A stretch of 64,000 nucleotides of DNA from Halomonas sp. LBP4 (GTDB lineage: Bacteria > Pseudomonadota > Gammaproteobacteria > Pseudomonadales > Halomonadaceae): contig NZ_PDOG01000007.1 in assembly GCF_003202205.1 (NCBI RefSeq), positions 98,423 through 162,422 of the forward strand, given 5' to 3'. The position numbers were made by a program, and so were the translations under genes. Positions 8,371 to 16,433 of the stretch are shown here, piece by piece. How positions within the stretch are numbered: position 1 is the stretch's first letter; each line of letters opens with the position of its first letter. The notes beneath the pieces were generated by a model. That model was given only the letters and a program-made list of their open reading frames with translations, searched no databases and was not told where the DNA came from.

Positions 8371-10077
8371 ATGGATGTCATCAATTCCCTCTTTCTGCTC
8401 AGCGGTTTCCTGATTGCCTTGAGCGTGCTCGCCAGCCGGCTCTCCACCCTGGTGGGGCTGCCGCTGCTGTTGATCTTCCTGGGGCTCGGCATGCTGGCCG
8501 GAGAAGAGGGGCTGCTCGGCATCCAGTTCGACGACTATTCGCTCGCCTTCCTGATCGGCCACCTGGCACTGGCCATGATCCTCCTCGACGGCGGGCTGCG
8601 CACCCGGCTGAAGACCTTCCGGGTCGGCTTCCGGCCGGCGCTCTCGCTGGCCACCTTCGGGGTGTTCATCACCAGCGCCGTGGTCGGGGCGATCGCGATG
8701 TGGATCTTCGACCTGACCCTGGTGCAGGGGCTGCTGGTGGGGGCCATCGTCGGCTCGACCGACGCCGCCGCCGTGTTCTCGATGCTCAGTGGGCGCGGCA
8801 TCAACCTCAACGAGCGCGTCGGTGCCACCCTGGAGATCGAGTCCGGCACCAACGATCCCATGGCCATCTTCCTGACCATCATGCTGGTCGAACTGCTGGT
8901 CGGGGAGATCGGTGACATGATGAGCACCAGCCTGTTCCTGGTGCAGCAGTTCGGCTTCGGGTTGGTCATCGGGCTGGGGGGCGGCTGGTTGATCGCCAAG
9001 CTGCTGCGCTGGGTCGACCTGGCCCCCGGCCTCTACTCGCTGCTGGCCCTGGCCCTGGGGTTCTGCGTCTTCGGCCTGACCAGTGTGCTGGGCGGCAGCG
9101 GCTTCCTGGCGATCTACCTCGCCGGCCTGATGATCGGCAACCAGCCCGGGCGGCACCTCAATTTCATCCTGCCGGTGCACGACGGCCTGGCCTGGCTCAG
9201 CCAGATCGGCCTGTTCCTGGTGCTGGGCCTGCTGGTCACTCCCAGCGAGATGCTCGAGTATGCCCTTCCGGCCTTGCTGGTGGCCCTGGCACTGATCTTC
9301 GTGGCGCGCCCGCTGGCGGTACTGATCACCATCAAGCCGTTCTTCAAGTTCCGCTGGCGTGAGGTGGGATTCATCGCCTGGGTGGGGCTGCGCGGGGCGG
9401 TGCCCATCGTGCTGGCGATCTTCCCGGTGATCGGGGGCGTGGAGAATGCCTCGCTCTATTTCAACGTCGCCTTCGCGGTGGTGCTGATGTCGCTGCTGAT
9501 CCAGGGGGGGACGCTGTCCTGGATGGCCCGCTGGATGAAGGTCGAGGTGCCTCGCAGCGTGACGCCGAACCTGCGCGGCCCGCTCGGCGTGCTGCCGGAG
9601 AACGACTACGAAATGTTCGTCTACGAGGTCGAGAATTCCGACCTCGAGGACGTGCCGATCCGCCTGCTGCGCTTCCCTTCCGGGGCCCTGATCTCGGCGC
9701 TGTTCCGCGAGCATGCCATGCTGCACCCCAAGGGCAGCACCCGGCTGCAGCTCGGCGACGTGATCTGCGTGATCGGCCGCACCGATGACCTGCCGGCCCT
9801 CAACCGGCTGTTCAATGGCGAGGCCAAGCTCAAGCGGGAGCGTGCCTTCTTCGGCACCTTTACCTTCGACGGCGACGCCCGGATGCAGGATATCGCCGAT
9901 GTCTACGGCCTGACCCTGAGCCCGGGCGAGAAGGAGATGACCCTGGACCAGTTCATCTCGCTGCGGGTCGGTGGTCACCCGGTGGTGGGCGACGACGTCG
10001 ACTGGCACGGCATCCACTGGGTGGTCAGCGAAGTCGAGGGCGACAGGATCACCCGGGTGGGGCTGCGCCTCTACTGA
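8371..10077 (+). CDS. cvrA: K+/H+ (CPA1-type) antiporter CvrA/NhaP2
   Basis: This inner-membrane monovalent cation/proton antiporter has 568 residues. About twelve hydrophobic segments fill residues 1-395, with the transport-core motif IVGSTDAAAVFSML near residue 126 and the ESGTNDP segment after it. The soluble tail holds a TrkA-C-like domain (LRFPSGALISALFREHAMLHPKG ... LGDVICVIGRTDDL) and a C-terminal CorC/HlyC-type domain. This architecture is that of CvrA/NhaP2, which exports K+ and helps growth at low osmolarity or high K+. That fits a halophile that must adjust its K+ pool. RBS GGCAGGACGCC precedes the ATG. Confidence 0.9.
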   Translation: MDVINSLFLLSGFLIALSVLASRLSTLVGLPLLLIFLGLGMLAGEEGLLGIQFDDYSLAFLIGHLALAMILLDGGLRTRLKTFRVGFRPALSLATFGVFITSAVVGAIAMWIFDLTLVQGLLVGAIVGSTDAAAVFSMLSGRGINLNERVGATLEIESGTNDPMAIFLTIMLVELLVGEIGDMMSTSLFLVQQFGFGLVIGLGGGWLIAKLLRWVDLAPGLYSLLALALGFCVFGLTSVLGGSGFLAIYLAGLMIGNQPGRHLNFILPVHDGLAWLSQIGLFLVLGLLVTPSEMLEYALPALLVALALIFVARPLAVLITIKPFFKFRWREVGFIAWVGLRGAVPIVLAIFPVIGGVENASLYFNVAFAVVLMSLLIQGGTLSWMARWMKVEVPRSVTPNLRGPLGVLPENDYEMFVYEVENSDLEDVPIRLLRFPSGALISALFREHAMLHPKGSTRLQLGDVICVIGRTDDLPALNRLFNGEAKLKRERAFFGTFTFDGDARMQDIADVYGLTLSPGEKEMTLDQFISLRVGGHPVVGDDVDWHGIHWVVSEVEGDRITRVGLRLY

Positions 10078-10105
10078 GCCGGCGCCAGCAGGCTGCGGGT
10101 CGCCT

Positions 10106-10660
10106 TCAACGAGGTGTCCGCGGGTGCTTGCGTACGGCGAGCTCGATCTCCACCGACGCTTCCGGGCTGGTCAGCCAGACGGCGTCATCCTGCACCGTGC
10201 AGCTCAGCGTCATGCTCTTCGTCGCCAGCGATGCGAGGGCCTGCACCGATGCCGGGGCAATGTCGACGACCGCGAGGTTGTCGAGGGTGGCACACTTGCC
10301 GGCGATCTGCTCCCACCAGATCGTGGCGCCGTGGCCGCTGTAGGTGTAGAGGATCACGCGGCCGGCCCGGCCACAGGCGCGGCGAATGGCCTTCTCGTCG
10401 GGCTGCCCCAACTGGATCCAGAGGTCGATGTCGCCGGTCAGGTTCTTCTGCCACAGGTCGGGTTCGTCATCGGTGCTCACTCCCCGGCCGAAGGCCAGGG
10501 AGTCATCGGCGTGGAGCGCAAATGCCAGCAGTCGCACCATCATGCGCTCATCGGTTTCCGAGGGATGGCGAGCTACGGTCAGCGTGTGGTCTGCATAGTA
10601 ATGCCGGTCCATGTCGGCGATCTGGAACTGGACCCTGTGAATCATTGCCTTCAATGCCAT
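10106..10660 (-). CDS. yaeQ: YaeQ family protein
   Basis: This is a 184-residue protein that matches the YaeQ family along its whole length (MALKAMIHRVQFQIADMDRHYY, HPSETDERMMVRLLAFAL, GDIDLWIQLGQPDEKAIRRA, YTYSGHGATIWWEQI). The fold is PD-(D/E)XK nuclease-like, but no catalytic role is established. It is convergent with cvrA, with 28 bases between the stops. No operon partner is visible. Confidence 0.9.
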   Translation of the reverse strand: MALKAMIHRVQFQIADMDRHYYADHTLTVARHPSETDERMMVRLLAFALHADDSLAFGRGVSTDDEPDLWQKNLTGDIDLWIQLGQPDEKAIRRACGRAGRVILYTYSGHGATIWWEQIAGKCATLDNLAVVDIAPASVQALASLATKSMTLSCTVQDDAVWLTSPEASVEIELAVRKHPRTPR

Positions 10661-10779
10661 CTGTCTACGTCACCCGACCGTCTGGAAAATAGTGCCTGCC
10701 ATGATGACATAGTCGGCGGTATCGAGGGGTGATGGATGGGGGCTCGGCCGCCGATGGTCGGTGTACAATGTCGCAAGGG

Positions 10780-10874
10780 GCCTGTCGGATTTGACCGATC
10801 GTCGCGAGAGACACGGATTTCGAGACAAGTTTATCGATCTGATGAGGCGAATAGCGGGCTATTTAACGAATCAG
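10780..10874 (+). repeat. Dispersed MITE/REP-like repeat, copy A (degenerate end)
   Basis: The stretch from GCCTGTCGGATTTGACCGAT through ATTTAACGAATCAG is, apart from a few mismatches, the reverse complement of 26913-27007. The core includes the self-complementary AATAGCGGGCTATT. Compared with copy B the 3' terminus is altered (no GGCTCCTAG), and a GACAGGCTCC copy of the other terminus appears at 10929-10938. It lies in the 292-base gap between yaeQ and the phosphatase gene. Confidence 0.7.
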
Positions 10875-10952
10875 ATCGAATGAAATTGGCCGAAAGCCCG
10901 GGTATCGCAGTAGGTCAGCGTTACGTCTGACAGGCTCCGAGGAGGTCGTGTC

Positions 10953-11603
10953 ATGCTGATGATGCACGAAGCGAACACCCGGGGCCGCGATTTCTTCGTG
11001 GGTGACATTCACGGTCAGTACCGGTTGCTGGGGGAGGCGCTGCGGCGTGTCGCCTTCAGCAGGGCGGATGACCGCCTGTTCTCCGTCGGCGACCTCGTCG
11101 ACCGCGGTGCCGATTCGCTCGATTGCCTGCTGCTCGTCTTCCAGCCGTGGTTTCACGCCGTGCGCGGCAATCATGAGGAGCTGGCCCGGAATGCGCTGCA
11201 GGAAGGCGAGGGCAGCAACGCCTGGGCGCTGTGGATGATCAATGGCGGTGGCTGGGTCGTCGAGAGCGGCGCGAGCGAGGCGCGGAGGGTCCTGGAGGCG
11301 GCGCTGCGCCACCTGCCCCATGCGCGGGAGGTCACGATCGGCGGGGAGCGCGTCGGCATGGTTCACGCCGAGCCACCGGCCGACTGGTCGCGTATCGAGG
11401 AGGCCGACCCGGAAGCGCTGGTCTGGGGGCGCTCCCGCATCCAGCGGGGCGACGAGACGCCGGTGGCGGGCATCGACGCCGTCGTCGTCGGCCACACCAT
11501 CGTGGAGCGGCCGCTGACCCTGGGCAACGTCCATTACATCGACACCGGAGCCTTCTGCACCGGACGCCTGACGCTGGTCGATGCCCGCGAGCTGCTGACG
11601 TGA
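10953..11603 (+). CDS. PPP-type serine/threonine protein phosphatase (calcineurin-like)
   Basis: This 216-residue metallophosphoesterase carries the PPP signatures GDIHGQ near residue 18, GDLVDRG near 46 and GNHE near 72, plus the metal-ligand His in VGHTIVERP near 178. The size and motif spacing match the small PrpA/PrpB and lambda phosphatase group, which remove phosphate from Ser, Thr or Tyr in vitro. The physiological target is unknown and no kinase is adjacent. A GAGGAG ribosome-binding site precedes the ATG at 10953. The upstream region contains repeat copy A, so its promoter may have been reshaped by the repeat. Confidence 0.85.
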   Translation: MLMMHEANTRGRDFFVGDIHGQYRLLGEALRRVAFSRADDRLFSVGDLVDRGADSLDCLLLVFQPWFHAVRGNHEELARNALQEGEGSNAWALWMINGGGWVVESGASEARRVLEAALRHLPHAREVTIGGERVGMVHAEPPADWSRIEEADPEALVWGRSRIQRGDETPVAGIDAVVVGHTIVERPLTLGNVHYIDTGAFCTGRLTLVDARELLT

Positions 11604-11625
11604 AAGGGGGCAGGGTGTGGGTACC

Positions 11626-11650
11626 ATGAAAAAAGCGCCCGTAGGCGCTT
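11626..11650 (-). terminator. Rho-independent terminator of tRNA-Ser
   Basis: On the minus strand AAGCGCC, loop TACG, GGCGCTT is followed directly by a run of T (the A-run at 11628-11633 on the plus strand). It lies 17 bases after the tRNA 3' end, so it ends the tRNA transcript. It may also act as a stop for the convergent phosphatase gene. Confidence 0.85.
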
Positions 11651-11666
11651 GATTCATGAAGCATAA

Positions 11667-11756
11667 TGGCGGAGGGACTGGGATTCGAACCCAGGGAAGG
11701 CTCTCACCTTCGCCGGTTTTCAAGACCGGTGCATTCAACCGCTCTGCCATCCCTCC
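11667..11756 (-). tRNA. tRNA-Ser(UGA)
   Basis: This is a 90-base class II tRNA. On the minus strand the acceptor arm GGAGGGA pairs with TCCCTCC, followed by the discriminator G and an encoded CCA. The anticodon loop CTTGAAA shows the UGA anticodon reading UCA and other UCN codons. The long variable arm is the usual serine type, and the T arm contains GGTTCGAATCC. It has its own promoter and terminator. Confidence 0.97.
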
Positions 11757-11771
11757 GGCTCACGGGTGGGC

Positions 11772-11799
11772 ATATTACCAGTTTTCGAGGTCGGGTCAA
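11772..11799 (-). promoter_or_regulatory. Promoter of tRNA-Ser(UGA)
   Basis: On the minus strand TTGACC (11799-11794) and TAATAT (11777-11772) are 16 bases apart. The -10 box ends 15 bases before the mature tRNA 5' end at 11756, a typical distance for a tRNA promoter with a short leader. Confidence 0.75.
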
Positions 11800-11876
11800 G
11801 AGCCCCTTGGGATCAAGGCGTTAGCGGGTCCGATCGATATGGGCCAGAATGAGGTGAACGAGCCCCGGGAGGCAGC

Positions 11877-12341
11877 ATGAACCGCGACCCTTCAGCACCC
11901 ATCCGCCCCGTTGCCGCCGTCTCGGCGGCGCTGGTGCGCGAGGGGCGACTCCTGATGGTCCGCCGGCGCAATCCGCCCAATGCCGGTCGCCTGGCACTGC
12001 CCGGTGGCAAGGTCGAAGCCGGCGAGAGCCTGCAGGAGGCGGTCGTTCGCGAGTTGCGCGAGGAGACCGGGGTGCAGGCCACGCCACGCGAGGTGCTCAC
12101 GGCCATCGATGTCCTCGACCATGACCGGGAGGGGCGGCTACGGGCTCATTACGTCGTCGTGGTGATCCGCATGGCGTGGCGGGGCGGGAACGAGGCGGCG
12201 GCCGACGACGCCAGCGAGCTATACTGGGTGGACCGGGCGGCGCTGGAGGCCGCCGGCGACGAGGTCTGCCGCACGGTCGCCGAGGTGGCGCGGCGGGTTC
12301 TCGTCGGCGCAAGGGAGGAATCACCGTTGAGGCATGGATAG
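11877..12341 (+). CDS. Nudix hydrolase, MutT-like
   Basis: This is a 154-residue Nudix enzyme with an intact box GGKVEAGESLQEAVVRELRE-ETG near residues 44-66. The N-terminal PVAAVSAALVREGRLLMVRRR and the DVLDHDREGRLRAHYVVVVI strand resemble ADP-ribose or nucleotide-sugar pyrophosphatases rather than MutT proper. The substrate cannot be decided from sequence. GGGAGG precedes the ATG. It is the last gene before yccA, separated by 81 bases. Confidence 0.82.
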   Translation: MNRDPSAPIRPVAAVSAALVREGRLLMVRRRNPPNAGRLALPGGKVEAGESLQEAVVRELREETGVQATPREVLTAIDVLDHDREGRLRAHYVVVVIRMAWRGGNEAAADDASELYWVDRAALEAAGDEVCRTVAEVARRVLVGAREESPLRHG

Positions 12342-12422
12342 ACAAGGGCTTGCGCCGGGAACGTCGAGTGGGCATGCTAGGTCGCGTGCCCAGATCAACA
12401 ACACTCAGGGAGTTCTGGATCG

Positions 12423-13091
12423 ATGGCTTACCAAGACACTCAGCTGACGCAGCAGCAGACACAGGCGATCAGCACCAGCAAGGTGCTGCGCAACACCTAC
12501 GGCCTGTTGGCCATGACACTGCTGTTCTCCGCTGTGACTGCCGGTGCCGCCATGGCCATGGGCATCGAGCGGATGAACATCCTGGTGTTCCTCATCGGCG
12601 CCTACGGCCTGATGTTCCTGGTACACAAGACCGCCAACTCGGCGATGGGGCTGCTCTCCACCTTCGCCTTCACCGGCTTCATGGGCTTCACCCTGGGGCC
12701 GATCCTCAGCGCCTATCTGGCCCTGCCCAACGGCGCGGCGCTGATCATGAACGCCCTGGCGATGACCGGCCTGACCTTCATCGGCCTCTCCGCCGTGGCG
12801 CTGGTGACCAAGAAGGACTTCAGCTTCCTGGGCAACTTCCTGCTGGCCGGTGCCATCGTGCTGATCCTGGCCATGGTGGCGGGGCTGGTATTCCAGATCC
12901 CGACCCTGATGCTGATGGTCTCCGCCGGCTTCGTGCTGTTCGCTTCGGCGGCGATTCTCTACCAGACCAGCGAGATCGTGCACCGGGCGGGCGAGACCAA
13001 CTACATCCTCGCCACCATCACGCTCTATGTGTCGATCTACAACCTGTTCGTCAGCCTGCTGTCCCTGCTCGGCATCATGAGCAGCGACTGA
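12423..13091 (+). CDS. yccA: Bax inhibitor-1/YccA family membrane protein
   Basis: This 222-residue integral membrane protein has about seven hydrophobic segments (LLAMTLLFSAVTAGAAMAM, LVFLIGAYGLMFLV and so on) and the BI-1 C-terminal motif NYILATITLYVSIYNLFVSLL. E. coli YccA is a substrate and modulator of the FtsH protease and can protect a jammed SecY. The cytoplasmic N-terminus (MAYQDTQLTQQQTQAISTSK) matches the short tail that FtsH grips. RBS AGGGAG lies upstream. A hairpin follows before tusD. Confidence 0.9.
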   Translation: MAYQDTQLTQQQTQAISTSKVLRNTYGLLAMTLLFSAVTAGAAMAMGIERMNILVFLIGAYGLMFLVHKTANSAMGLLSTFAFTGFMGFTLGPILSAYLALPNGAALIMNALAMTGLTFIGLSAVALVTKKDFSFLGNFLLAGAIVLILAMVAGLVFQIPTLMLMVSAGFVLFASAAILYQTSEIVHRAGETNYILATITLYVSIYNLFVSLLSLLGIMSSD

Positions 13092-13113
13092 TACCCGCTC
13101 GGCTGGATCCTGC

Positions 13114-13137
13114 TGGCCCCGCCTCCCGGTGGGGCCA
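13114..13137 (+). terminator. Hairpin between yccA and tusD
   Basis: TGGCCCC (13114-13120) and GGGGCCA (13131-13137) form a seven-base-pair stem with a ten-base loop. No T-run follows. It separates yccA from the tus genes and may attenuate read-through. Confidence 0.45.
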
Positions 13138-13158
13138 GACCGTTTCCGGAGACCCTCC

Positions 13159-13551
13159 ATGCGCTATGCCATCCTGCTGCTGGGCGCCCCGTACAGCTGC
13201 CAGGCCTCCCACTCCGCGCTGCGTTTCGCCCGCGCCCTGGTGGACAGGGGGCACCGCCTCGAGACGGTGTTCTTCTACCATGACGGCGTGCACAACGCGG
13301 CCCGGCTGGCCGCCCCTCCCCAGGACGAGCCCCATCTGGTCGATGCCTGGGTGGCGCTGAGCACCGAGCACGGCACCGCGCTGCAGGTCTGCATCGCCGC
13401 CGCCCTGCGCCGCGGGCTGCTCGACGCGCGCGAGGCGGCGCGTCATGGCAAGCAGGGCCACAGCGTCGAGGCCCCCTTCGAGCTGACCGGGCTGGGCCAG
13501 CTGGTCGACCTCGGGCTGAGCTGTGACCGCCTGGTCACCTTCGGCCCCTGA
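13159..13551 (+). CDS. tusD: Sulfurtransferase TusD
   Basis: TusD is the persulfide-carrying subunit of the TusBCD complex, which takes sulfur from TusA and passes it to TusE for 2-thiouridine synthesis in tRNA. The 130-residue DsrE-fold protein has its catalytic cysteine at residue 78 (LQVCIAAALRRG), the same number as in E. coli TusD. The ATG at 13159 has GGAG upstream and gives the family N-terminus MRYAILLLGAPY. It is followed by tusC, tusB and tusE, the standard order. Confidence 0.95.
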   Translation: MRYAILLLGAPYSCQASHSALRFARALVDRGHRLETVFFYHDGVHNAARLAAPPQDEPHLVDAWVALSTEHGTALQVCIAAALRRGLLDAREAARHGKQGHSVEAPFELTGLGQLVDLGLSCDRLVTFGP

Positions 13552-13577
13552 GCCCCTACCGAGTCGAGGAAGTGACC

Positions 13578-13949
13578 ATGAGCGCGCCATTCCCGTCCGA
13601 CCTGCTGGTGATCCTGCGTCACGGTTCCCACGGCACGAACTGGCTGCGCGAGGGGCTCGATGCGGCCCTGGTCGCGGCCGCCTTCGGCCGCGGGGTCTCG
13701 CTGCTGTTCATGGGCGAGGGCGTGACCGCCTTGCTCCGGGACCAGCAGGTCGGCCCCCTCGGCCAGAAGGGCACCAGCGCGACCCTGGAGATGCTGGCGA
13801 TGTATGATATCGAGACGCTGCTGGTGGAAGAGGCCGCCCTCGAGCGCTTTGGCCTCACCGCGGCGGACCTGATGCTCCCCGTGCGCCTGCTGTCCGCCGA
13901 GGCCATCGCCGCCCAGCCGGGAGCCCACCGCCTGGTGCTGACCTTCTGA
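13578..13949 (+). CDS. tusC: Sulfurtransferase complex subunit TusC
   Basis: This 123-residue DsrF-like structural subunit of TusBCD carries the family segments LVILRHGSHGTNWLREGLDAAL and LLFMGEGVTALL. It has no conserved catalytic cysteine, as expected for TusC. The ATG at 13578 with GAGGAAG six to seven bases upstream is preferred over the in-frame GTG two codons earlier. It lies between tusD and tusB. Confidence 0.94.
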   Translation: MSAPFPSDLLVILRHGSHGTNWLREGLDAALVAAAFGRGVSLLFMGEGVTALLRDQQVGPLGQKGTSATLEMLAMYDIETLLVEEAALERFGLTAADLMLPVRLLSAEAIAAQPGAHRLVLTF

Positions 13950-13992
13950 CCGCGCTCCCGGCGATGCCATCCGCTGTACCGAGGATCCCCGC

Positions 13993-14283
13993 ATGCTGCT
14001 GCACATTCTGAATCGCTCCCCGGCCACCAGCCGGGTCTACCAGCAGGCGCTGGTGTCCATGGCCCCGGAGGATCGACTGCTGCTGATCGAGGACGGGGTC
14101 CAGGGGGCACTGCCCCAACTGGTGCGCTACTTCGACGGCTTGCAGGGGCGGCTGTTCGCGCTGCGCGAGGACCTGGTGGCACGCGGTCTCGAGGGGCGCT
14201 GTGAGGCGTCGGTGCAGGTGGTCGACGTGGATGGCTTCGTGGCCCTGACCGAGGAAGCCGAACGCACGGTGAGCTGGTACTGA
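13993..14283 (+). CDS. tusB: Sulfurtransferase complex subunit TusB
   Basis: This 96-residue DsrH-fold subunit of TusBCD has the family N-terminus MLLHILNRSP and the LLLIEDGVQGAL segment. Its stop codon overlaps the start of tusE by one base, pointing to coupled translation. Role: structural partner in the heterohexamer that relays persulfide sulfur to TusE. Confidence 0.93.
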   Translation: MLLHILNRSPATSRVYQQALVSMAPEDRLLLIEDGVQGALPQLVRYFDGLQGRLFALREDLVARGLEGRCEASVQVVDVDGFVALTEEAERTVSWY

Positions 14284-14636
14284 TGGCAACGACGGCTATC
14301 GCACGCGTGGTGGAGGTGGAGGGTGAGCGGATCGGCCTCGATCCCGAGGGGTACCTGGTCGACCTCGCCGATTGGTCGCCGGCGGTGGCGTTCGCCCTGG
14401 CGGAGGAGGAGGGGCTGTCACTGACCGACGAGCACTGGGAAGTGATCGAGGTGCTGCGAAGCTTCTACGACCGCTTCGAGATGGCGCCGGCCATGCGGCC
14501 CCTGGTCAAGGCGGTGGGGCAGGCGCTGGGCCCCGAGAAGGGGCGCTCGATCCACCTGATGCGGCTCTTTCCCGGCAGCCCGGCCAAGGTGGCGGCCCGC
14601 CTGGCGGGCCTGCCCAAGCCGACCCACTGCCTGTGA
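14283..14636 (+). CDS. tusE: Sulfur carrier TusE (DsrC family)
   Basis: This 117-residue DsrC-fold protein accepts sulfur from TusD and delivers it to MnmA on tRNA. The acceptor cysteine is the penultimate residue (KPTHCL), and the second cysteine found in dissimilatory DsrC proteins is missing, so this is TusE and not a sulfite-reductase partner. The WSPAVAFALAEEEGLSLTDEHWEVIEVLR region is typical. In E. coli tusE is unlinked to tusBCD; here all four are contiguous, as in many gammaproteobacteria. Confidence 0.95.
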   Translation: MATTAIARVVEVEGERIGLDPEGYLVDLADWSPAVAFALAEEEGLSLTDEHWEVIEVLRSFYDRFEMAPAMRPLVKAVGQALGPEKGRSIHLMRLFPGSPAKVAARLAGLPKPTHCL

Positions 14637-14648
14637 ACGGCTCCTGAG

Positions 14649-15218
14649 ATGAATTTCCTGGCCCATGCCTGGCTGGCCCGTGGCGGCAGCGACGACTTCC
14701 TGTTCGGTAACCTGATCGCCGACGGCGTCAAGGGACCGGACCTCTCCGGCTGGCCCGACGGGATCGCCGCCGGCATTCGCCATCACCGCCGGGTGGACGC
14801 CTTCGTCGATTCCCACCCGGTCGTCCAGGGAGTGCGGGAACGGGTACCGAGGGCCCAGCGGCGCTATGCCGCCATCGCCCTCGACCTGGTCTGGGATCAC
14901 TTCATCGCCCGCGACCTCGGGCTCGACGTGACGGAATCGGCGCTGGTCACGCGCAGCTATCGCCTGCTGGCGAGCCGCCCGGCGCCGGCCCGGCTGGCCA
15001 CCCTGATGCCGGTGCTGGTGGAGCAGGACTGGCTGCATGGCTATGCCGACTTCGCCTTCACCTGCCGCGCCATCCGCGGCATCGGCCAGCGGCTTTCCGG
15101 TCCCAACCGCCTCGCCGACCTGGTGCCCTGGCTCGAGGCGGATTACGCCAACCTGGCGTCCGACTTCGCCCGGCTGTGGCCCGCGGTCATCGACGCACTC
15201 GAGGTTCCCGATCCCTGA
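14649..15218 (+). CDS. acpH: ACP phosphodiesterase
   Basis: This enzyme removes the 4'-phosphopantetheine arm from acyl carrier protein. The 189-residue protein has the AcpH N-terminus MNFLAHAWLARGGSDDFLFGNLIADGVKG and the HHRRVDAFVDSHPVV segment, with His and Asp residues that bind the catalytic metal in this HD-like family. It begins 12 bases after tusE and is convergent with moeA. The length matches E. coli AcpH (193 residues). Confidence 0.9.
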   Translation: MNFLAHAWLARGGSDDFLFGNLIADGVKGPDLSGWPDGIAAGIRHHRRVDAFVDSHPVVQGVRERVPRAQRRYAAIALDLVWDHFIARDLGLDVTESALVTRSYRLLASRPAPARLATLMPVLVEQDWLHGYADFAFTCRAIRGIGQRLSGPNRLADLVPWLEADYANLASDFARLWPAVIDALEVPDP

Positions 15219-15224
15219 CCCGGC

Positions 15225-16433
15225 TCAATCGCCCCTGAGCCACAGGCAGTCGATGCGATCTCCCGGCTCGATCCGCGACTCGGCGGGCACCACCGCCAGG
15301 GCATCGGCACCGACGCAGGACGACAGCACCGCCGAGTTCTGGTCACGAAACGCCTTCGCCACGATCCCTTCCTCGCCGAATTCGAGTGCCACGCGCATAT
15401 AGTGACGACGCGGGCCGGTGGTGGTCGCGAAGTCGGCCCGGGCGGCGAGGCGGGGCAGGGCCTCCAGGGCCGGGCACGCCAGCAGGGCACCGATCAGCGG
15501 GCGCAGGAAGAGCCAGGCGCCGACGAACCCCGACACCGGGTTGCCGGGCAGGCCGACGAAGTGGGCCTCGCGGCCGGCCGGCCTGGGCAGCCGGCCCAGC
15601 GCCAGGGGCTTGCCCGGGCGAATGGCCAGGCGCCAGAGGTCGAGCCGGCCCAGGGCCTGCAGCGCCGCCTTGACATGATCCTCCTCGCCGACGCTGACCC
15701 CGCCGGTGGTGACCACCACCTCGGCCCGCTGGGCCGCCTCCTGGAGCATCTGCAGGGTGGCTTCCCGGCTGTCGGGCACCGAGGCGGCCCACGTCACCTC
15801 GGCGCCGAAGCGCTCGAGCAGGCGCCTGAGCATCGGCCGGTTGGAGTTGTAGAGCTGGCCCGGTGCCAGCGGCTGGCCGGGGTCGACGATCTCGTCACCG
15901 GTGGAGAGCAGGGCCACCCGGGGGCGACGGCGCACCGCCACCGCGGTGATGCCCTGGCCGGCGAGATGGCCGAGTGCGGCGGCCTCGAGCCGCTCACCGG
16001 CGGGTAGCAGTGGGGTGCCGGCCCGGACGTCGCGCCCGCGGCGGCGGACATTGTCGCCGGCGGGCAGCCCCTCGGGCATGCGGGCCCGGTCGCCATCCAC
16101 CTCGACGCGCTCCTGCATCACCACGCAGTCGGCCCCGGGGGGGAGCTCGCCGCCGGTGAAGATGCGCGCACAGCTGCCCGGTGCCAGTGGTGCGGTCGGT
16201 GTGCCAGCGGCGATGCGCTGGCTGATCGGCAGCCAGGCCCCGGCATCCTCGTGGCGCAGGGCATAGCCGTCCATGGCGCTGTTGTCGAAGCCGGGAACGT
16301 CGAGGCGGGCGGTGACCGTCTCGGCCAGCACCCGGCCCGCGGCCGACTCCACGGCCAGGGTCTCGGCCGCCGTGGGCACGACCCCGTCGAGCAGGGCCGC
16401 CAGCGCCGCCTCGACGGGCTTCAGCTCAGCCAT
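15225..16433 (-). CDS. moeA: Molybdopterin molybdenumtransferase MoeA
   Basis: MoeA inserts molybdate into adenylylated molybdopterin to make active Mo-cofactor. The 402-residue protein has the MoeA N-terminal region (LAETVTARLDVPGFDNSAMDGYAL), the central VALLSTGDEIV and TTGGVSVGEEDHVK motifs of the MPT-binding domain, and the LPGNPVSGFVG segment before the C-terminal domain IV. The ATG at 16433 lies in a 24-base sequence that recurs twice upstream, so its GAGCGAGG ribosome-binding site is part of a repeat. The product serves the formate dehydrogenase encoded just beyond moaB. Confidence 0.94.
   Translation of the reverse strand: MAELKPVEAALAALLDGVVPTAAETLAVESAAGRVLAETVTARLDVPGFDNSAMDGYALRHEDAGAWLPISQRIAAGTPTAPLAPGSCARIFTGGELPPGADCVVMQERVEVDGDRARMPEGLPAGDNVRRRGRDVRAGTPLLPAGERLEAAALGHLAGQGITAVAVRRRPRVALLSTGDEIVDPGQPLAPGQLYNSNRPMLRRLLERFGAEVTWAASVPDSREATLQMLQEAAQRAEVVVTTGGVSVGEEDHVKAALQALGRLDLWRLAIRPGKPLALGRLPRPAGREAHFVGLPGNPVSGFVGAWLFLRPLIGALLACPALEALPRLAARADFATTTGPRRHYMRVALEFGEEGIVAKAFRDQNSAVLSSCVGADALAVVPAESRIEPGDRIDCLWLRGD

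Noticed and set aside
8356..10017. 553-codon minus-strand frame
   Set aside because: It lies antisense to cvrA and is a His/Gln/Asp-rich shadow without domains.
10736..10930. 64-codon frame across repeat copy A
   Set aside because: It runs through the dispersed repeat, and no equivalent frame exists in copy B.
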